A DNA stretch of 64,000 nucleotides, from contig NZ_NESJ01000003.1 in assembly GCF_003063645.1 (NCBI RefSeq), positions 186,001 through 250,000 on the forward strand, read 5' to 3'. Shown piece by piece: positions 27,119 through 36,449 of this stretch. The stretch is from Limnohabitans sp. 2KL-51 (GTDB lineage Bacteria > Pseudomonadota > Gammaproteobacteria > Burkholderiales > Burkholderiaceae_C). The first letter of the stretch is position 1. Every line of letters starts with the position of its first letter. The notes below the pieces were generated by a model. It did no database searches. It saw only the letters and a list, made by a program, of their open reading frames with translations, and was not told where the DNA came from. A program made the position numbers and the translations under genes.

Positions 27119-28540
27119 TCAGGCATGACCGCCCGCATCGGTTCCGGGCAAAAGGGCCTGGGCCTCGGCTTCGGGCAAGGCATCCACCTGCCTCAAGGCC
27201 CGGTTCATCACGTTGCTGCGGGTCTGGGCTTGGTCCAGGGTGTTGAGCACGGTTTGCGTCTGGTTGCGCACCTTGTCCAGCACGTCGCCAAACTTGCCAA
27301 ACTCGGTCTTCACCGCACCCAGCACCTGCCAGACTTCGCTGGAGCGCTTTTCCAGCGCCAAGGTTCTGAAGCCCATTTGCAAGGCGTTGAGCATGGCCAT
27401 CAGGTTGGTCGGGCCCGCCAGCGTGACGCGGTGGTCGCGCTGCAGGGTCTCCATCAGACCGGGGCGGCGCAAGACTTCGGCGTACAGGCCTTCGGTGGGC
27501 AAGAACATGACCGCAAAGTCGGTGGTGTGCGGTGGCTCCAAATACTTTTCTGCAATCGACTTGGCTTCAAGCTTGATGCGGTTTTCCAGGGCCTTGGCGC
27601 ACAGCTCGGCTTGTACCGGGTCGGCTCGGCTTTGGGCTTCGAGCAGGCGCTCGTAATCTTCGTTGGGAAACTTCGCGTCAATCGGCAGCCAAACCGGCTG
27701 GCCGCTGTCGGATCGGCCGGGCAGGCGAATCGCAAAGTCCACCCGGTTTTTGTCGCCGGGCCGGGTGGCCACTTGCACCGCGTACTGCTCGGGCGTGAGC
27801 ACTTGTTCGAGCAGCGAGGCCAGTTGCGCCTCGCCGAACATCCCTCGGGTCTTGACGTTGGTCAGCAGGTGCTTGAGGTCGCCCACGCCTTGCGCCAAGG
27901 TATGCATTTCGCCCAGCCCTTTGTGCACCTGCTCCAAGCGGTCGGCCACTTGTTTGAAGCTCTCGCCCAGGCGAGCTTGCAGCGTGGCCTGGAGTTTTTC
28001 GTCAACGGTCTGGCGCATCTCGTCGAGCTTGGCAGCGTTGCTTTGCTGCAGTTGAGCCAACTGGGTTTCCATGGTGCCGCGCATTTCGGTCAGGCGGCGG
28101 GCGTTGGCCTCAGACAGTGCATTGACCTGCTGGGCCAGACTGTCGGTCAGGCTTTTTTGCAGCAAGGCCAATTGCTGGGCCAGCGCGTCGATTTGCTGGT
28201 TTTGCGTGCGGGTGGCCTCGGCGCTTTGTTGCAACAACGATTGCTGGAACAGCGTGAGGTTGTGCATGGCTTCTTGCCGGCCTTGCACGCTGGACTGGCT
28301 GATCTCGGTGCGCAGCTCACGCTCCAGGCGCTCAGTTTGTGCCTGCGCGGCAGCAAACTGTTGCTGCTGCCACGCGGTCTGGACCGATGCTTGTGTGGCC
28401 GTTTGTTCGGTAGTTTTCTCTGCCAGAAGTTCTGCGATTCGATCGGCCTGCGCCTCGGGCGACACCCGCAAACGCAGCAGCAAAAAAACCAGCACCAGCA
28501 GGCTCAGCCCACCCAGTGCCCACAACACCCATTCGTTCAT
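27119..28540 (-). CDS. rmuC: DNA recombination protein RmuC
   Basis: RmuC limits rearrangements at inverted repeats and has a PD-(D/E)XK-type nuclease fold. The ATG at 28540 gives 473 residues. An N-terminal membrane helix (about 3-22) is followed by a long coiled coil rich in Gln and Leu (about 35-210), then the conserved domain with LTNVKTRGMFGEAQLASLLE, VDFAIRLPG, LPIDAKFPNEDYERL and FLPTEGLYAEVLRRPGL. The frame upstream of 28540 overlaps the hydroxyacid dehydrogenase gene antisense-free but out of phase, and is not coding. The start overlaps the stop of the dehydrogenase gene (ATGA), so they are coupled. Confidence 0.93.
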   Translation of the reverse strand: MNEWVLWALGGLSLLVLVFLLLRLRVSPEAQADRIAELLAEKTTEQTATQASVQTAWQQQQFAAAQAQTERLERELRTEISQSSVQGRQEAMHNLTLFQQSLLQQSAEATRTQNQQIDALAQQLALLQKSLTDSLAQQVNALSEANARRLTEMRGTMETQLAQLQQSNAAKLDEMRQTVDEKLQATLQARLGESFKQVADRLEQVHKGLGEMHTLAQGVGDLKHLLTNVKTRGMFGEAQLASLLEQVLTPEQYAVQVATRPGDKNRVDFAIRLPGRSDSGQPVWLPIDAKFPNEDYERLLEAQSRADPVQAELCAKALENRIKLEAKSIAEKYLEPPHTTDFAVMFLPTEGLYAEVLRRPGLMETLQRDHRVTLAGPTNLMAMLNALQMGFRTLALEKRSSEVWQVLGAVKTEFGKFGDVLDKVRNQTQTVLNTLDQAQTRSNVMNRALRQVDALPEAEAQALLPGTDAGGHA

Positions 28541-29523
28541 GCAGCAGAGCCAGTCACCGTGTTCAAAGGCGTCAATGCTTGGCCACGGGTAAGGTAAGCC
28601 ACCACATTGTCTGCGGCCAACTGAATCATCGCCATGCGGGTTTTGACCGTGCTGCTGGCGATGTGGGGCGTCAGCACCACATTGGACACCTTGAGCAAGT
28701 CGGGGTGCACCGAGGGCTCGCCCTCGAACACATCGATGCCCGCAGCAGCGATTTGACGCGCCGCCAGCGCTTTGGCCAAGGCCGCGTCGTCCACGATGCC
28801 GCCGCGCGCAATATTGACCAGCGTGGCGGTGGGCTTCATTTGCGCCAGCTCGGTCGCGCCGATGGTGTGGTGCGACTCGGCGCTGTAGGGCACGACCAGC
28901 ATCACATGGTCCGCAGTTTTGAGCAGCTCTTCTTTGCCCACATAACGGGCTTTGCACTGCGCTTCCAAATCGGCGCTGAGGCGCGAGCGGTTCTGATAGA
29001 TCACATTCATGCCAAAGCCATGCGCCGCGCGGCGGGCAATGCCTTGGCCGATGCGGCCCATGCCGATGATGCCAATCGTCGAGCCGTGGACCTCAGCCCC
29101 GGCAAACATGTCGTAGCTCCACTTTTTCCAAAGGTCAGCACGCAGGTAATGCTCGCTCTCGGTGATGCGGCGGGCCGTGGCCATGAGCAAGGCAAAGCCA
29201 AAGTCGGCAGTGGTCTCGGTCAGCACATCGGGCGTGTTGCTGGCTTGCACGCCGGCAGCGGTCATGGCAGGCACGTCAAAGTTGTTGAACCCCACAGCCA
29301 TGTTGGCCACGATGCGCAACTGCGGGTTGGCCTGCAAGAGCGCCGCGTCGATGCGCTCGCTGCCGGTGGTCAAAGCGCCCACTTTGCCTTGCATGCGGCG
29401 GGTCAGTTCTGCTGCAGACCAGACCTCATCGGTTTGGTTGCTCTCGACTTCAAACACCTGAGCCAAAGACTGCAGGACCTCGGGGAAGATGGCGCGGGCT
29501 ACCAAAATGGAAGGTTTGGACAT
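28537..29523 (-). CDS. D-2-hydroxyacid dehydrogenase (glyoxylate/hydroxypyruvate reductase type)
   Basis: A 328-residue NAD(P)-dependent dehydrogenase. The nucleotide-binding motif IGIIGMGRIGQGIARRA lies near residues 147-163. The catalytic residues are in NIARGGIVDDAALA (Arg), VFEGEP (Glu) and LTPHIASST (His), as in the D-isomer family. Similarity of arrangement to GhrB/glycerate dehydrogenase suggests reduction of glyoxylate or hydroxypyruvate. Two tandem ATGs (29526 and 29523) follow the nhaD stop; I use the second. It overlaps rmuC at its end and the antiporter at its start, indicating a three-gene operon. Confidence 0.88.
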   Translation of the reverse strand: MSKPSILVARAIFPEVLQSLAQVFEVESNQTDEVWSAAELTRRMQGKVGALTTGSERIDAALLQANPQLRIVANMAVGFNNFDVPAMTAAGVQASNTPDVLTETTADFGFALLMATARRITESEHYLRADLWKKWSYDMFAGAEVHGSTIGIIGMGRIGQGIARRAAHGFGMNVIYQNRSRLSADLEAQCKARYVGKEELLKTADHVMLVVPYSAESHHTIGATELAQMKPTATLVNIARGGIVDDAALAKALAARQIAAAGIDVFEGEPSVHPDLLKVSNVVLTPHIASSTVKTRMAMIQLAADNVVAYLTRGQALTPLNTVTGSAA

Positions 29524-30944
29524 CATTGGAACCAGATAAAACTCATGATGACGAACAAAGGAATCAGGACAGCGCCTGACCACAACATGTACCCAAAGAA
29601 GCTGGGCATCTTTACGCCGCGGTCTTCGGCAATGGCTTTGACCATCAAGTTGGGCGCATTGCCAATGTAGCTGTTGGCCCCCATGAACACGGCACCCGCC
29701 GAAATCGCCGCCAAAGTCGGGGCCAAGGTGGTCATCAAGACCTTGGGGTCACCGCCTGCGGTGTTGAAGAACACCAAGTAAGTGGGTGCGTTGTCGAGGA
29801 ATGAACTCAACGCGCCCGTGATCCAGAAATACATCATCACATCGGGGCTGCCATCAGGCTTGGTGACGGCTTGGACGACCGCGCCAAACGGGCCATTGAC
29901 ACCCGCCTTGAGCATGGCAATCACCGGAATGATGGTCAGGAAAATGCCGGCAAACAACTTGGCCACTTCGGCCATAGGCCCCCAGCCAAACTGGTTGTCG
30001 GCATGGACTTTGGCCGGTGTAATTTTGAGCGACAAGAAAGTCACTGCCACCAGGCCCAGATCGCGCACCACGCCGGCTAGGCCCACTTCGGTGCCGTAGA
30101 TGTTGAAAGAGACCGACGATTTCCAGAGCCCGCTCATCAACACCAAGCCCACCACCGCGGCCAGCAGCCAGAAGTTGATGGCGCCGTCAAAACCAATGCC
30201 TTTGGAGTCCGGTGTCGGGTCTCGCGGCATCAGGTCTTCTCGGCGGTGGTACCAAGAGTCCAGCACGAAGAAAATGGCCAACAAGCTGCCCACCAAGAAC
30301 AAGGTTTCAGGGAAGATGGCTTTGAGGGTCCAGAAGAAATCCACACCCTTCAAAAAACCCAAAAACAAGGGTGGGTCGCCGAGTGGCGTCAAAGAGCCAC
30401 CAGCGTTGGAGACGATGAAGATGAAAAACACCACCACATGGGCCACATGCTTGCGGTTGTCATTGGCCCGGATCAAGGGGCGGATCAACAACATGGACGC
30501 ACCCGTGGTGCCCATGAAGCTGGCCAGCACGGCACCAATCGCCAAAATGGCGGTGTTCAGACCCGGACTGCCGTGCAAGTTGCCACGAATGTAAATGCCA
30601 CCCGACACCGTGAACAAAGCCGTCAGCAAGATGATGAAAGGTATGTATTCGGCAAACAAGGCATGCACCGTGTTGGCCCCAGCTGCCGCAGGGCCGAACA
30701 CCAACGCGAAGGGCACCAAGAAAGCCAAGCCCCATGCCGCAGCCACTTTGCCGTAATGGTGGTGCCAGAAGTGAGGCAGCAACAAAGGCATCAAGGCAAT
30801 GGACAGCAAGAGGCCTGCGAAAGGCACGCCCCAGATCGCCGACAGCTGAGCGCCGTCAAACTCGGCGGCCCAAGCCCCGCCGGACAGGGTCAACAGCATC
30901 GGCAAAACCAGCCAAGCGGTCCATCGTGTCCCCAAAAGCTTCAT
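29523..30944 (-). CDS. NhaD-like sodium:proton antiporter (ion transporter superfamily)
   Basis: A 473-residue membrane protein starting MKLLGTRWTAWLVLPM, apparently with a cleavable signal sequence (ending near GAWA) before about 11-12 helices. The stretches SFMGTTGASMLLIRPLI, SNAGGSLTPLGDPPLFLGF and SFLDNAPTYLVFF are typical of the NhaD/ArsB-like ion transporter family. A 38-codon extension upstream overlaps the gap after pncB and is not used. Likely function: Na+ (or Li+) extrusion in exchange for protons. It is the first gene of a run including the hydroxyacid dehydrogenase and rmuC. Confidence 0.88.
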   Translation of the reverse strand: MKLLGTRWTAWLVLPMLLTLSGGAWAAEFDGAQLSAIWGVPFAGLLLSIALMPLLLPHFWHHHYGKVAAAWGLAFLVPFALVFGPAAAGANTVHALFAEYIPFIILLTALFTVSGGIYIRGNLHGSPGLNTAILAIGAVLASFMGTTGASMLLIRPLIRANDNRKHVAHVVVFFIFIVSNAGGSLTPLGDPPLFLGFLKGVDFFWTLKAIFPETLFLVGSLLAIFFVLDSWYHRREDLMPRDPTPDSKGIGFDGAINFWLLAAVVGLVLMSGLWKSSVSFNIYGTEVGLAGVVRDLGLVAVTFLSLKITPAKVHADNQFGWGPMAEVAKLFAGIFLTIIPVIAMLKAGVNGPFGAVVQAVTKPDGSPDVMMYFWITGALSSFLDNAPTYLVFFNTAGGDPKVLMTTLAPTLAAISAGAVFMGANSYIGNAPNLMVKAIAEDRGVKMPSFFGYMLWSGAVLIPLFVIMSFIWFQ

Positions 30945-30996
30945 GATGCAAATCTCCAATTGAGTGAAACGGATATTAACGGCGAAAGATGCCGCA

Positions 30997-32181
30997 TCAG
31001 GTGCCGGGTGAGATTTCAAACACCTGGCGCAGATAAGCCAAGTATTTCTCGTCATCACACATACCCTTGCCCGGCGAATCGGACAATTTGGCCACAGGCT
31101 GGCCGTTGCAACGGGTCATCTTGATGACGATTTGCAGCGGCTCGTAACCCAGGTCATTGGTCAGGTTGGTGCCAACACCGAAGGCCAATTGACAGCGGTC
31201 GTGGAACTGTTGGTAAAGCTCAATGGTGCGCGGAATCGTCAGGCCGTCACTGAAAATCAGCGTCTTGGTTTTGGGGTCCACCCGGTTGTGCTGGTAGTGC
31301 GCGATCATGCGCTCACCCCAGCTGAACGGGTCGCCGCTGTCGTGACGAGCGCCGTCAAACAGCTTGCAAAAATACAGATCAAAGTCGCGCAGAAAGGCGT
31401 TGAAACCGTACACATCGCTCAGCGCAATGCCCAAGTCGCCCCGGTACTCTTTGGCCCAAGACTCGAAAGCAAAAATTTGGCTGTCGCGCAGTCTAGGCCC
31501 CAAGGCTTGCGCCGCTTGCAAATACTCATGCGCCATGGTGCCCAGCGGGGTCAGGCCCAGCAAATACGCGTAATAGACATTGCTGGTGCCCGCCAACTGG
31601 CCACTGGGCCCGGTACCCAAACGGGCAGACAAGACACGCAACACCTCTTCATGCCAGGCGCGTGAAAAACGCCGGCGCGTGCCGTAGTCGGCAATTTTGA
31701 GGGTTTCAAGGCCTGGTGCTTTGAGTTGAGCAATTTTGGTGTCCAGCAGTCGGCGGCCCTCCATCAAGTCGGGCACCTTCTGGGTGTTGCGAAAGAACAC
31801 CTCATTGACGATGGCCAACACCGGAATCTCGAACAGAATCGTGTGCAGCCAAGGCCCCTGGATGGTGATGTCGATCTCACCCGATGGCAAAGGCGTGACT
31901 TCAATGTATTTTTCATTGAGCTTGAACATGCCCAAAAAATCAACGAAGTCGCTCTTGATGAAGCGCATGGAGCGCAGGTACTGCAGCTCCCCTTCCTTGA
32001 ATGTCAAGCTGCACAGCGAGCGAATTTCTTCGCGAATCTCTTTGACGAACTGTGCCAAAGGCACGCCCGGGTTGCGGCACTTGAACTTGTATTCGACCTG
32101 CGCCCCCGGAAACTGGTGCAACACGACTTGCATCATGGTGAACTTGTACAGGTCGGTGTCGAGCAGGCTGGTGATGATCAT
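30997..32181 (-). CDS. pncB: Nicotinate phosphoribosyltransferase PncB
   Basis: PncB converts nicotinate and PRPP to nicotinate mononucleotide in NAD salvage. The 394-residue protein is the bacterial PncB1 length and begins [20 protein letters not shown], the conserved substrate-site region. The autophosphorylated histidine region lies around [16 protein letters not shown] (about 167-182), and the PRPP-binding segment around [18 protein letters not shown]. An antiporter gene follows at 52 bases. The 188 bases upstream up to the nitroreductase hold no recognisable gene. Confidence 0.95.
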   Translation of the reverse strand: MIITSLLDTDLYKFTMMQVVLHQFPGAQVEYKFKCRNPGVPLAQFVKEIREEIRSLCSLTFKEGELQYLRSMRFIKSDFVDFLGMFKLNEKYIEVTPLPSGEIDITIQGPWLHTILFEIPVLAIVNEVFFRNTQKVPDLMEGRRLLDTKIAQLKAPGLETLKIADYGTRRRFSRAWHEEVLRVLSARLGTGPSGQLAGTSNVYYAYLLGLTPLGTMAHEYLQAAQALGPRLRDSQIFAFESWAKEYRGDLGIALSDVYGFNAFLRDFDLYFCKLFDGARHDSGDPFSWGERMIAHYQHNRVDPKTKTLIFSDGLTIPRTIELYQQFHDRCQLAFGVGTNLTNDLGYEPLQIVIKMTRCNGQPVAKLSDSPGKGMCDDEKYLAYLRQVFEISPGT

Positions 32182-32369
32182 GGTGTGTTGTCTCTGGTGG
32201 CTAGGGCCACTCGTTGTTGTGGGGCAGTGTAAGGGATGCCCAACCCGGTCAAGCGATACTCAAGCCGCCAAGTCCATGCGACCGCTGGTCAGCACCAGCA
32301 CTCGCTGCGCATGCTGGGCCGAGCTGTTGTTTTGCTCGGGCACCAGCAACATTCATTAAAGGAACCGAC

Positions 32370-33101
32370 TCAATCGACCCAATGCGTGAAGTCTTGCCCT
32401 GACACCCGTGTGGTTTGAAAGGTGTTGACCAGTGCAGATTCGTCGGCATAACCCAGCGACATGCCGCAGACCAACATTTCGTTTTCACCAGCGCCGACCA
32501 GCGGCAAGATAATTTTGGAAAAGCCGTTCCAAGCCGCTTGCGGGCAGGTGTGCAGGCCACGCGAACGTGCCGCCACCATGATGCTTTGCAAGAACATGCC
32601 GTAGTCGAGCAAACTGCCTCGCCCCATCACCTTGTCAATGGTAAATATCAGGCCCACGGGCGCATCAAAAAATCGGAAATTCTTTTGGGTCTGCGCATGC
32701 ATCAAGGCCTTGTCGCCCTTGCCGATGCCCAGAACGCCATACAAACCAAAACCGCATTCGCGGCGGCGGTCGATGTAGGGGCTGACCCATTTTTCGGGGT
32801 AATAGTCATACGACTCGGCGTAGTCCGCAGCCAGTGCGGGGTTGGCGCTGATGGCGTCGTGCGCGGCACAGGTTTGGGCCACCAGCTCATCGCGCTTGGC
32901 GCCTTGCAGAACATAAACCTTCCAGGGCTGGGTGTTGGTGCCGCTGGGCGCGCGTCCGGCAATGCTCAGCACCTCTTGCAGCACAACGCGGTCCACGGGC
33001 TTTTGCAAATAAGCACGGGCAGAAAAGCGGCTCAGAATGGCGGCATCCACGCTGGCCGGGTCCTTCACGTGGGTGCTGACTTGGGGTCCGGTGTTCATCA
33101 T
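32370..33101 (-). CDS. Nitroreductase-family FMN protein
   Basis: A 243-residue flavoprotein of the NfnB/NfsB superfamily, reducing nitroaromatics or quinones with NAD(P)H. FMN-binding signs are SRFSARAYLQKPVD near residues 25-38, the RAPSGTNTQPWKVYVL block near 50-65, and GMSLGYADESA near the C-terminus. The native substrate is unknown. Its start (two ATGs in a row) overlaps the stop of the thioesterase gene, so translation is coupled in the order HDAC-like, thioesterase, nitroreductase. Confidence 0.9.
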   Translation of the reverse strand: MMNTGPQVSTHVKDPASVDAAILSRFSARAYLQKPVDRVVLQEVLSIAGRAPSGTNTQPWKVYVLQGAKRDELVAQTCAAHDAISANPALAADYAESYDYYPEKWVSPYIDRRRECGFGLYGVLGIGKGDKALMHAQTQKNFRFFDAPVGLIFTIDKVMGRGSLLDYGMFLQSIMVAARSRGLHTCPQAAWNGFSKIILPLVGAGENEMLVCGMSLGYADESALVNTFQTTRVSGQDFTHWVD

Positions 33102-33550
33102 GTCAAAGTCTCCAAAAATGTTTTAAGTGGGCCAGGCAGGGGCACTGGGCGGCGGGTTTCGCGGTCCACGTACACATGCACAAAGTGGCCCCGGGCAGCG
33201 CTCAGGTCTTCGCCTTGGGCAAACAGGCCCACCTCGTAGCGCACGCTGGAGCTGCCCAGCTTGGCCACGCGAATACCCGCATCAACGGTTTGCGGGAAGG
33301 CCAGCGGCGCAAAATAAAAACACTGGGTTTCCACCACCAGACCAATGGTGGTGCCCGCGTGGATGTCGAGCACGCCCTGCTCGATCAAAGTGGCGTTCAC
33401 GGCGGTGTCGAACCAGCTGTAATAAACCACGTTGTTCACATGGCCGTAAACGTCGTTGTCCATCCAGCGGGTGCTGATGGGGCGAAACGCTTTGTAGCTG
33501 CTGCGCGCGTCGGCTTGGGGTTTGGCTGCAGGCGAAACGGGGGTGTTCAT
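33098..33550 (-). CDS. Hotdog-fold acyl-CoA thioesterase
   Basis: A 150-residue thioesterase of the 4-hydroxybenzoyl-CoA/YbgC group. The characteristic active-site region reads RWMDNDVYGHVNNVVYYSWFD near residues 27-47, with the Asp and following helix of the hotdog fold. The ATG at 33550 is inside the end of the preceding HDAC-like gene (4-base overlap); an upstream extension has no similarity. Coupled overlaps on both sides place it in the middle of a three-gene operon. Confidence 0.9.
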   Translation of the reverse strand: MNTPVSPAAKPQADARSSYKAFRPISTRWMDNDVYGHVNNVVYYSWFDTAVNATLIEQGVLDIHAGTTIGLVVETQCFYFAPLAFPQTVDAGIRVAKLGSSSVRYEVGLFAQGEDLSAARGHFVHVYVDRETRRPVPLPGPLKTFLETLT

Positions 33551-34476
33551 GGCCCGAGATTGTGCCAGCGTTGCCAATAGCCCAAAGCCACATCCCAAGT
33601 CTGCATTTGCACCTGCACCGTGGTCTCGATGTCGTAACCATAGCCACCCCCCATGCACAGCACCACCGGCAGCCTGCGTTGCCAGGCCCAGTCCATCACC
33701 ACACGGTCGCGTGCCTGCATGCCGTCGGCTGTCAATTTGAGGCGACCCAACCGGTCGCCCTCATGCGGATCGGCCCCGGCCAGGTAAATCACCAGTTGAG
33801 GATCAAAGCGGTCTTGCAGGCCTTGCAAGGCCTGGTGCAAGGCGGCCAAATAGGGTTCGTCGGTGCAGCCGTCGGGCAGGCCCACGTCCAGGTCGCTGGG
33901 CTCTTTGCGGAAAGGAAAGTTCTTTTCGCCGTGCAGCGAGAGCGTGAACACGCTGGGGTCGTTTGCGAATATATGAGCCGTGCCGTTGCCCTGGTGCACA
34001 TCCAAGTCAATCACCGCGACTTTCAATGACTGACGCTGGTGTCGCCAGGCCTCGGCCTGCATCAGACGGGCCGTCACCGCTATGTCGTTGAACACACAAA
34101 AGCCACCGCCCTTGTGCGCATAGGCGTGGTGCGTGCCCCCCGCCAAGTTGCCCGCCACCCCTTGGGCCAAGGCATCGCGGGCGGCGGCCACCGTGGCCCC
34201 GACCGAACGGCGGGCCCGCTCGGCCATAGCCAAACTCCAAGGGAAACCGATTTCGCGCTGCACCGCCGCATCGAGACTGCCGGTGGCCACACCCTGGATA
34301 TAAGCGGGCGTGTGTACCAGCGCCAACTCACCGTCGCTCGCGGCCGGGGCCTCGCGCATGACCACGGCAGGAAGCTCTTGCGTCAGACGGTCGCGCAGTC
34401 GGCTGTATTTGCGCATCGGAAAGCGGTGACCTTCGGGCAAGGGCAAAACAAAGTGGTCGGCGTAGTAAGCGTGCAT
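33547..34476 (-). CDS. Histone-deacetylase-family protein (short form)
   Basis: A 309-residue member of the HDAC superfamily, distinct from the one at 1538. The core motifs are GGTHHAYAHKGGGFCVFND (paired His near residues 113-114), VIDLDVHQGNGTAHIF (zinc Asp and His) and YLAGADPHEGDRLGRL (third zinc Asp). Such short forms are often annotated as deacetylases of unknown target. A ribosome site before the ATG at 34476 is weak. It overlaps the thioesterase gene by 4 bases and is the first gene of that operon. It is divergent from the phasin gene. Confidence 0.88.
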   Translation of the reverse strand: MHAYYADHFVLPLPEGHRFPMRKYSRLRDRLTQELPAVVMREAPAASDGELALVHTPAYIQGVATGSLDAAVQREIGFPWSLAMAERARRSVGATVAAARDALAQGVAGNLAGGTHHAYAHKGGGFCVFNDIAVTARLMQAEAWRHQRQSLKVAVIDLDVHQGNGTAHIFANDPSVFTLSLHGEKNFPFRKEPSDLDVGLPDGCTDEPYLAALHQALQGLQDRFDPQLVIYLAGADPHEGDRLGRLKLTADGMQARDRVVMDWAWQRRLPVVLCMGGGYGYDIETTVQVQMQTWDVALGYWQRWHNLGP

Positions 34477-34544
34477 GTTTTGATTCTGGGCAAAGCGATT
34501 CTAGAAAACCCTCTCTAAACTGAGCCACTTGTGGGCCCATGCCC

Positions 34545-34595
34545 TTGCAATACCCGGTAGAAACCCTAAAATTCAAATCATGCTGCACTGCAACA
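34545..34595 (+). promoter_or_regulatory. Phasin promoter with a PhaR-like operator
   Basis: TTGCAA (34545-34550) and TAAAAT (34567-34572) are 16 bases apart, a good sigma70 promoter. Just after the expected start point lies TGCTGCACTGCAACA (34581-34595), a TGC-rich partly palindromic sequence like the sites bound by the PHB-sensing repressor PhaR upstream of phasin genes. The operator assignment is by resemblance; phaR is not in the window. Confidence 0.55.
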
Positions 34596-34662
34596 AATTT
34601 GTACGGCCCCGGCCAGTTACGGCGCAGTCTTCTTGAAAACAAACTTTTATCTGGAGCCCCTC

Positions 34663-35196
34663 ATGATGACACCCGAACAAATCGCCGCCTCGCACAAAGC
34701 CAACGTGGAAACCCTGTTTGGCCTGACCGCCAAAGCCTTTGAAGGCGTTGAAAAAATGGTTGAACTGAACCTGAGCGCCGCAAAAGCCGCTTTGGACGAG
34801 TCCGCCAACAACACCCAAGCGGCTCTGAGCGTGAAAGACGCCCAAGAGCTGATGGCCATGCAAGCCAACCTGTTCCAGCCTTTGGCTGAAAGAACAGCCG
34901 CTTACAGCCGCCACCTGTACGACATCGCGTCAGGCACGGGCAGCGAGTTCACCAAGGCCTTCGAAGCTCAAAGTGCCTCTGCTCAAAAGCAGTTCGCCAC
35001 TTTGGTGGACAGCGCCGCCCAAAATGCCCCTGCCGGCTCCGAGCAAGCCGTGGCCATGATGAAGGGTGCCGTGACCGCGGCCAACGCCGCATTCGAGTCC
35101 GTGCAAAAAGCCGTCAAACAAGCCACCGAACTGGCCGAGTCCAACCTGACTGCTGTGGCGCAGACTGCTTCTCCAAAAGCTGCAAAGAAAAAGTAA
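34663..35196 (+). CDS. Phasin family protein (PHB granule-associated)
   Basis: Phasins coat polyhydroxybutyrate granules and control their size and number. The 177-residue protein is alpha-helical and rich in Ala, Glu and Lys, with the family opening [20 protein letters not shown] and the [19 protein letters not shown] amphipathic helix. The tail PKAAKKK is basic, as in many PhaP proteins. GGAG precedes the ATG at 34663. A clear promoter and PhaR-like site lie upstream and a terminator 100 bases downstream, so it is monocistronic. Probably phaP, but paralogue number cannot be assigned. Confidence 0.92.
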   Translation: MMTPEQIAASHKANVETLFGLTAKAFEGVEKMVELNLSAAKAALDESANNTQAALSVKDAQELMAMQANLFQPLAERTAAYSRHLYDIASGTGSEFTKAFEAQSASAQKQFATLVDSAAQNAPAGSEQAVAMMKGAVTAANAAFESVQKAVKQATELAESNLTAVAQTASPKAAKKK

Positions 35197-35296
35197 TTTT
35201 TTGTCTGCAGGTTTTACAAGAATTTGCCGCTTATTTTTGCCAGTTGTCTCCTCGGGTCTCTTTGAATTTCATCTGGGAAACAGGGATCCGTTAAAG

Positions 35297-35324
35297 GGCT
35301 GATCGCAAGATCAGCCTTTTTTTT
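35297..35324 (+). terminator. Rho-independent terminator of the phasin gene
   Basis: An 8-bp stem GGCTGATC/GATCAGCC with a GCAA tetraloop followed by eight T, about 100 bases after the phasin stop. Confidence 0.92.
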
Positions 35325-35392
35325 GGCCATGCCGGGTCATCTCGCATCGTTTGACTCGGTGTCCCTTGACTTGATCGGGGATCCCAATTCAA

Positions 35393-36370
35393 TCATCGCC
35401 CCTCTTCAAACTGGACCAAACGCGCTTTCAAGGCGGGCAAAGCCGCCCGCATCGCCACCCGCCCGGCTTCAATCGATCGCAAACGGGCGCTGAAATCGGC
35501 GCTTTTGATGCCGTTCAAAGCGGGCCGAATCACCAGATCGGCCTCTTTGAGCGCCAGGGTGTTGATGCTTTTGCCCATGATGGCAAAGGTCTGCATCAAA
35601 ATCTGGAAGGTGTCGCCATAAGGGTTGCCCTCCGGGTCACTGGAAATGTCCACCGCAATCACAAAGTTGGCCCCCATTTCACGCGTCTGGCGCACCGGCA
35701 CAGGCGAGACCAGGCCCCCGTCCACGTATTCACGATCGCCCAGCCGCACTGGTTGAAACACCGCAGGCACCGCACTCGACGCTCTCACCGCCGCCCCCGT
35801 GTTGCCCCGCCGGAAGGTAATGGCCTGCCCGTTACCCAGATCGGTGGCCACGATGCCCAGCGGTATTTGCATTTGTTCCATTGTTTTGCCGCCGACCTGG
35901 GTGTTCACGTACTTGGCCAAGGCCTCGCCACGCAAAGCACCCCGATTCAAAATCGGCAGCATCCAGTCGGTGATTTCGGCCTCCTGCATGGACTCGGCCA
36001 CGCGCACCAGTTCAGCGGGCGTTTTGCCGCTGGCGTACAAAGCTGCCACCAAACTCCCCGCAGAAGTGCCCGCCACATGGCTGGGCCTGAGCCCTGCCTC
36101 CTCCAGCACCTGAATCACGCCCACATGGGCAAACCCACGCGCCGCCCCGCCACCCAGCGCCAGCCCCAACCGAACCTCGCGCCGCTCGGCCACAGGCGGT
36201 GAGCCAGGTTCTTGGGGCTTTGTGGACTGCAAGCTGCCGCAGGCCGTCAAAAACACCAGTGTCAACACCAAACTGAGCCACTGCCCCGCTCGCCTGAGCC
36301 CACCACCCGACCTGGCTTGCCCTGCGGGTTCGACCCGCATGCCATGGCTTATCCCTTGCACTGTTTGCAT
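35393..36370 (-). CDS. Patatin-like phospholipase lipoprotein (RssA-like)
   Basis: A 325-residue predicted lipoprotein with lipobox FLTAC near residues 40-44. The patatin domain has the oxyanion loop GGGAARGFAHVG (about 74-85), the nucleophile elbow GTSAGS (about 100-105) and the catalytic aspartate in YVDGGLVSPVPV (about 215-226), so the Ser-Asp dyad is intact. Likely role: acyl hydrolase at the envelope. GAGGAA precedes the ATG at 36370. Its promoter region is shared with a Fur-type box and the divergent iron-binding protein gene, so iron may influence it. Confidence 0.9.
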   Translation of the reverse strand: MQTVQGISHGMRVEPAGQARSGGGLRRAGQWLSLVLTLVFLTACGSLQSTKPQEPGSPPVAERREVRLGLALGGGAARGFAHVGVIQVLEEAGLRPSHVAGTSAGSLVAALYASGKTPAELVRVAESMQEAEITDWMLPILNRGALRGEALAKYVNTQVGGKTMEQMQIPLGIVATDLGNGQAITFRRGNTGAAVRASSAVPAVFQPVRLGDREYVDGGLVSPVPVRQTREMGANFVIAVDISSDPEGNPYGDTFQILMQTFAIMGKSINTLALKEADLVIRPALNGIKSADFSARLRSIEAGRVAMRAALPALKARLVQFEEGR

Positions 36371-36387
36371 GTATTCCTCAAATCTTA

Positions 36388-36416
36388 TTGATAACGATTC
36401 GCATTTGGCTTAAACT
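36388..36416 (+). promoter_or_regulatory. Fur-box-like operator overlapping the fbpA promoter
   Basis: TTGATA (36388-36393) and TAAACT (36411-36416) lie 17 bases apart. Overlapping the -35 and spacer is GATAACGATTCGCATTTGG (36390-36408), which matches 12 of 19 positions of the Fur box consensus. Iron-replete Fur binding here would block the ferric-iron-binding protein gene downstream. The patatin gene on the other side may share the control. Confidence 0.7.
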
Positions 36417-36449
36417 TTGGCCACCCAAATTAGCAGTCCAAGAGAAACA

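Noticed and set aside
32249..32348. Short minus-strand frame upstream of pncB ending LVLTSGRMDLAA
   Set aside because: Looks slightly gene-like but is only about 27 codons with no ribosome site or family.
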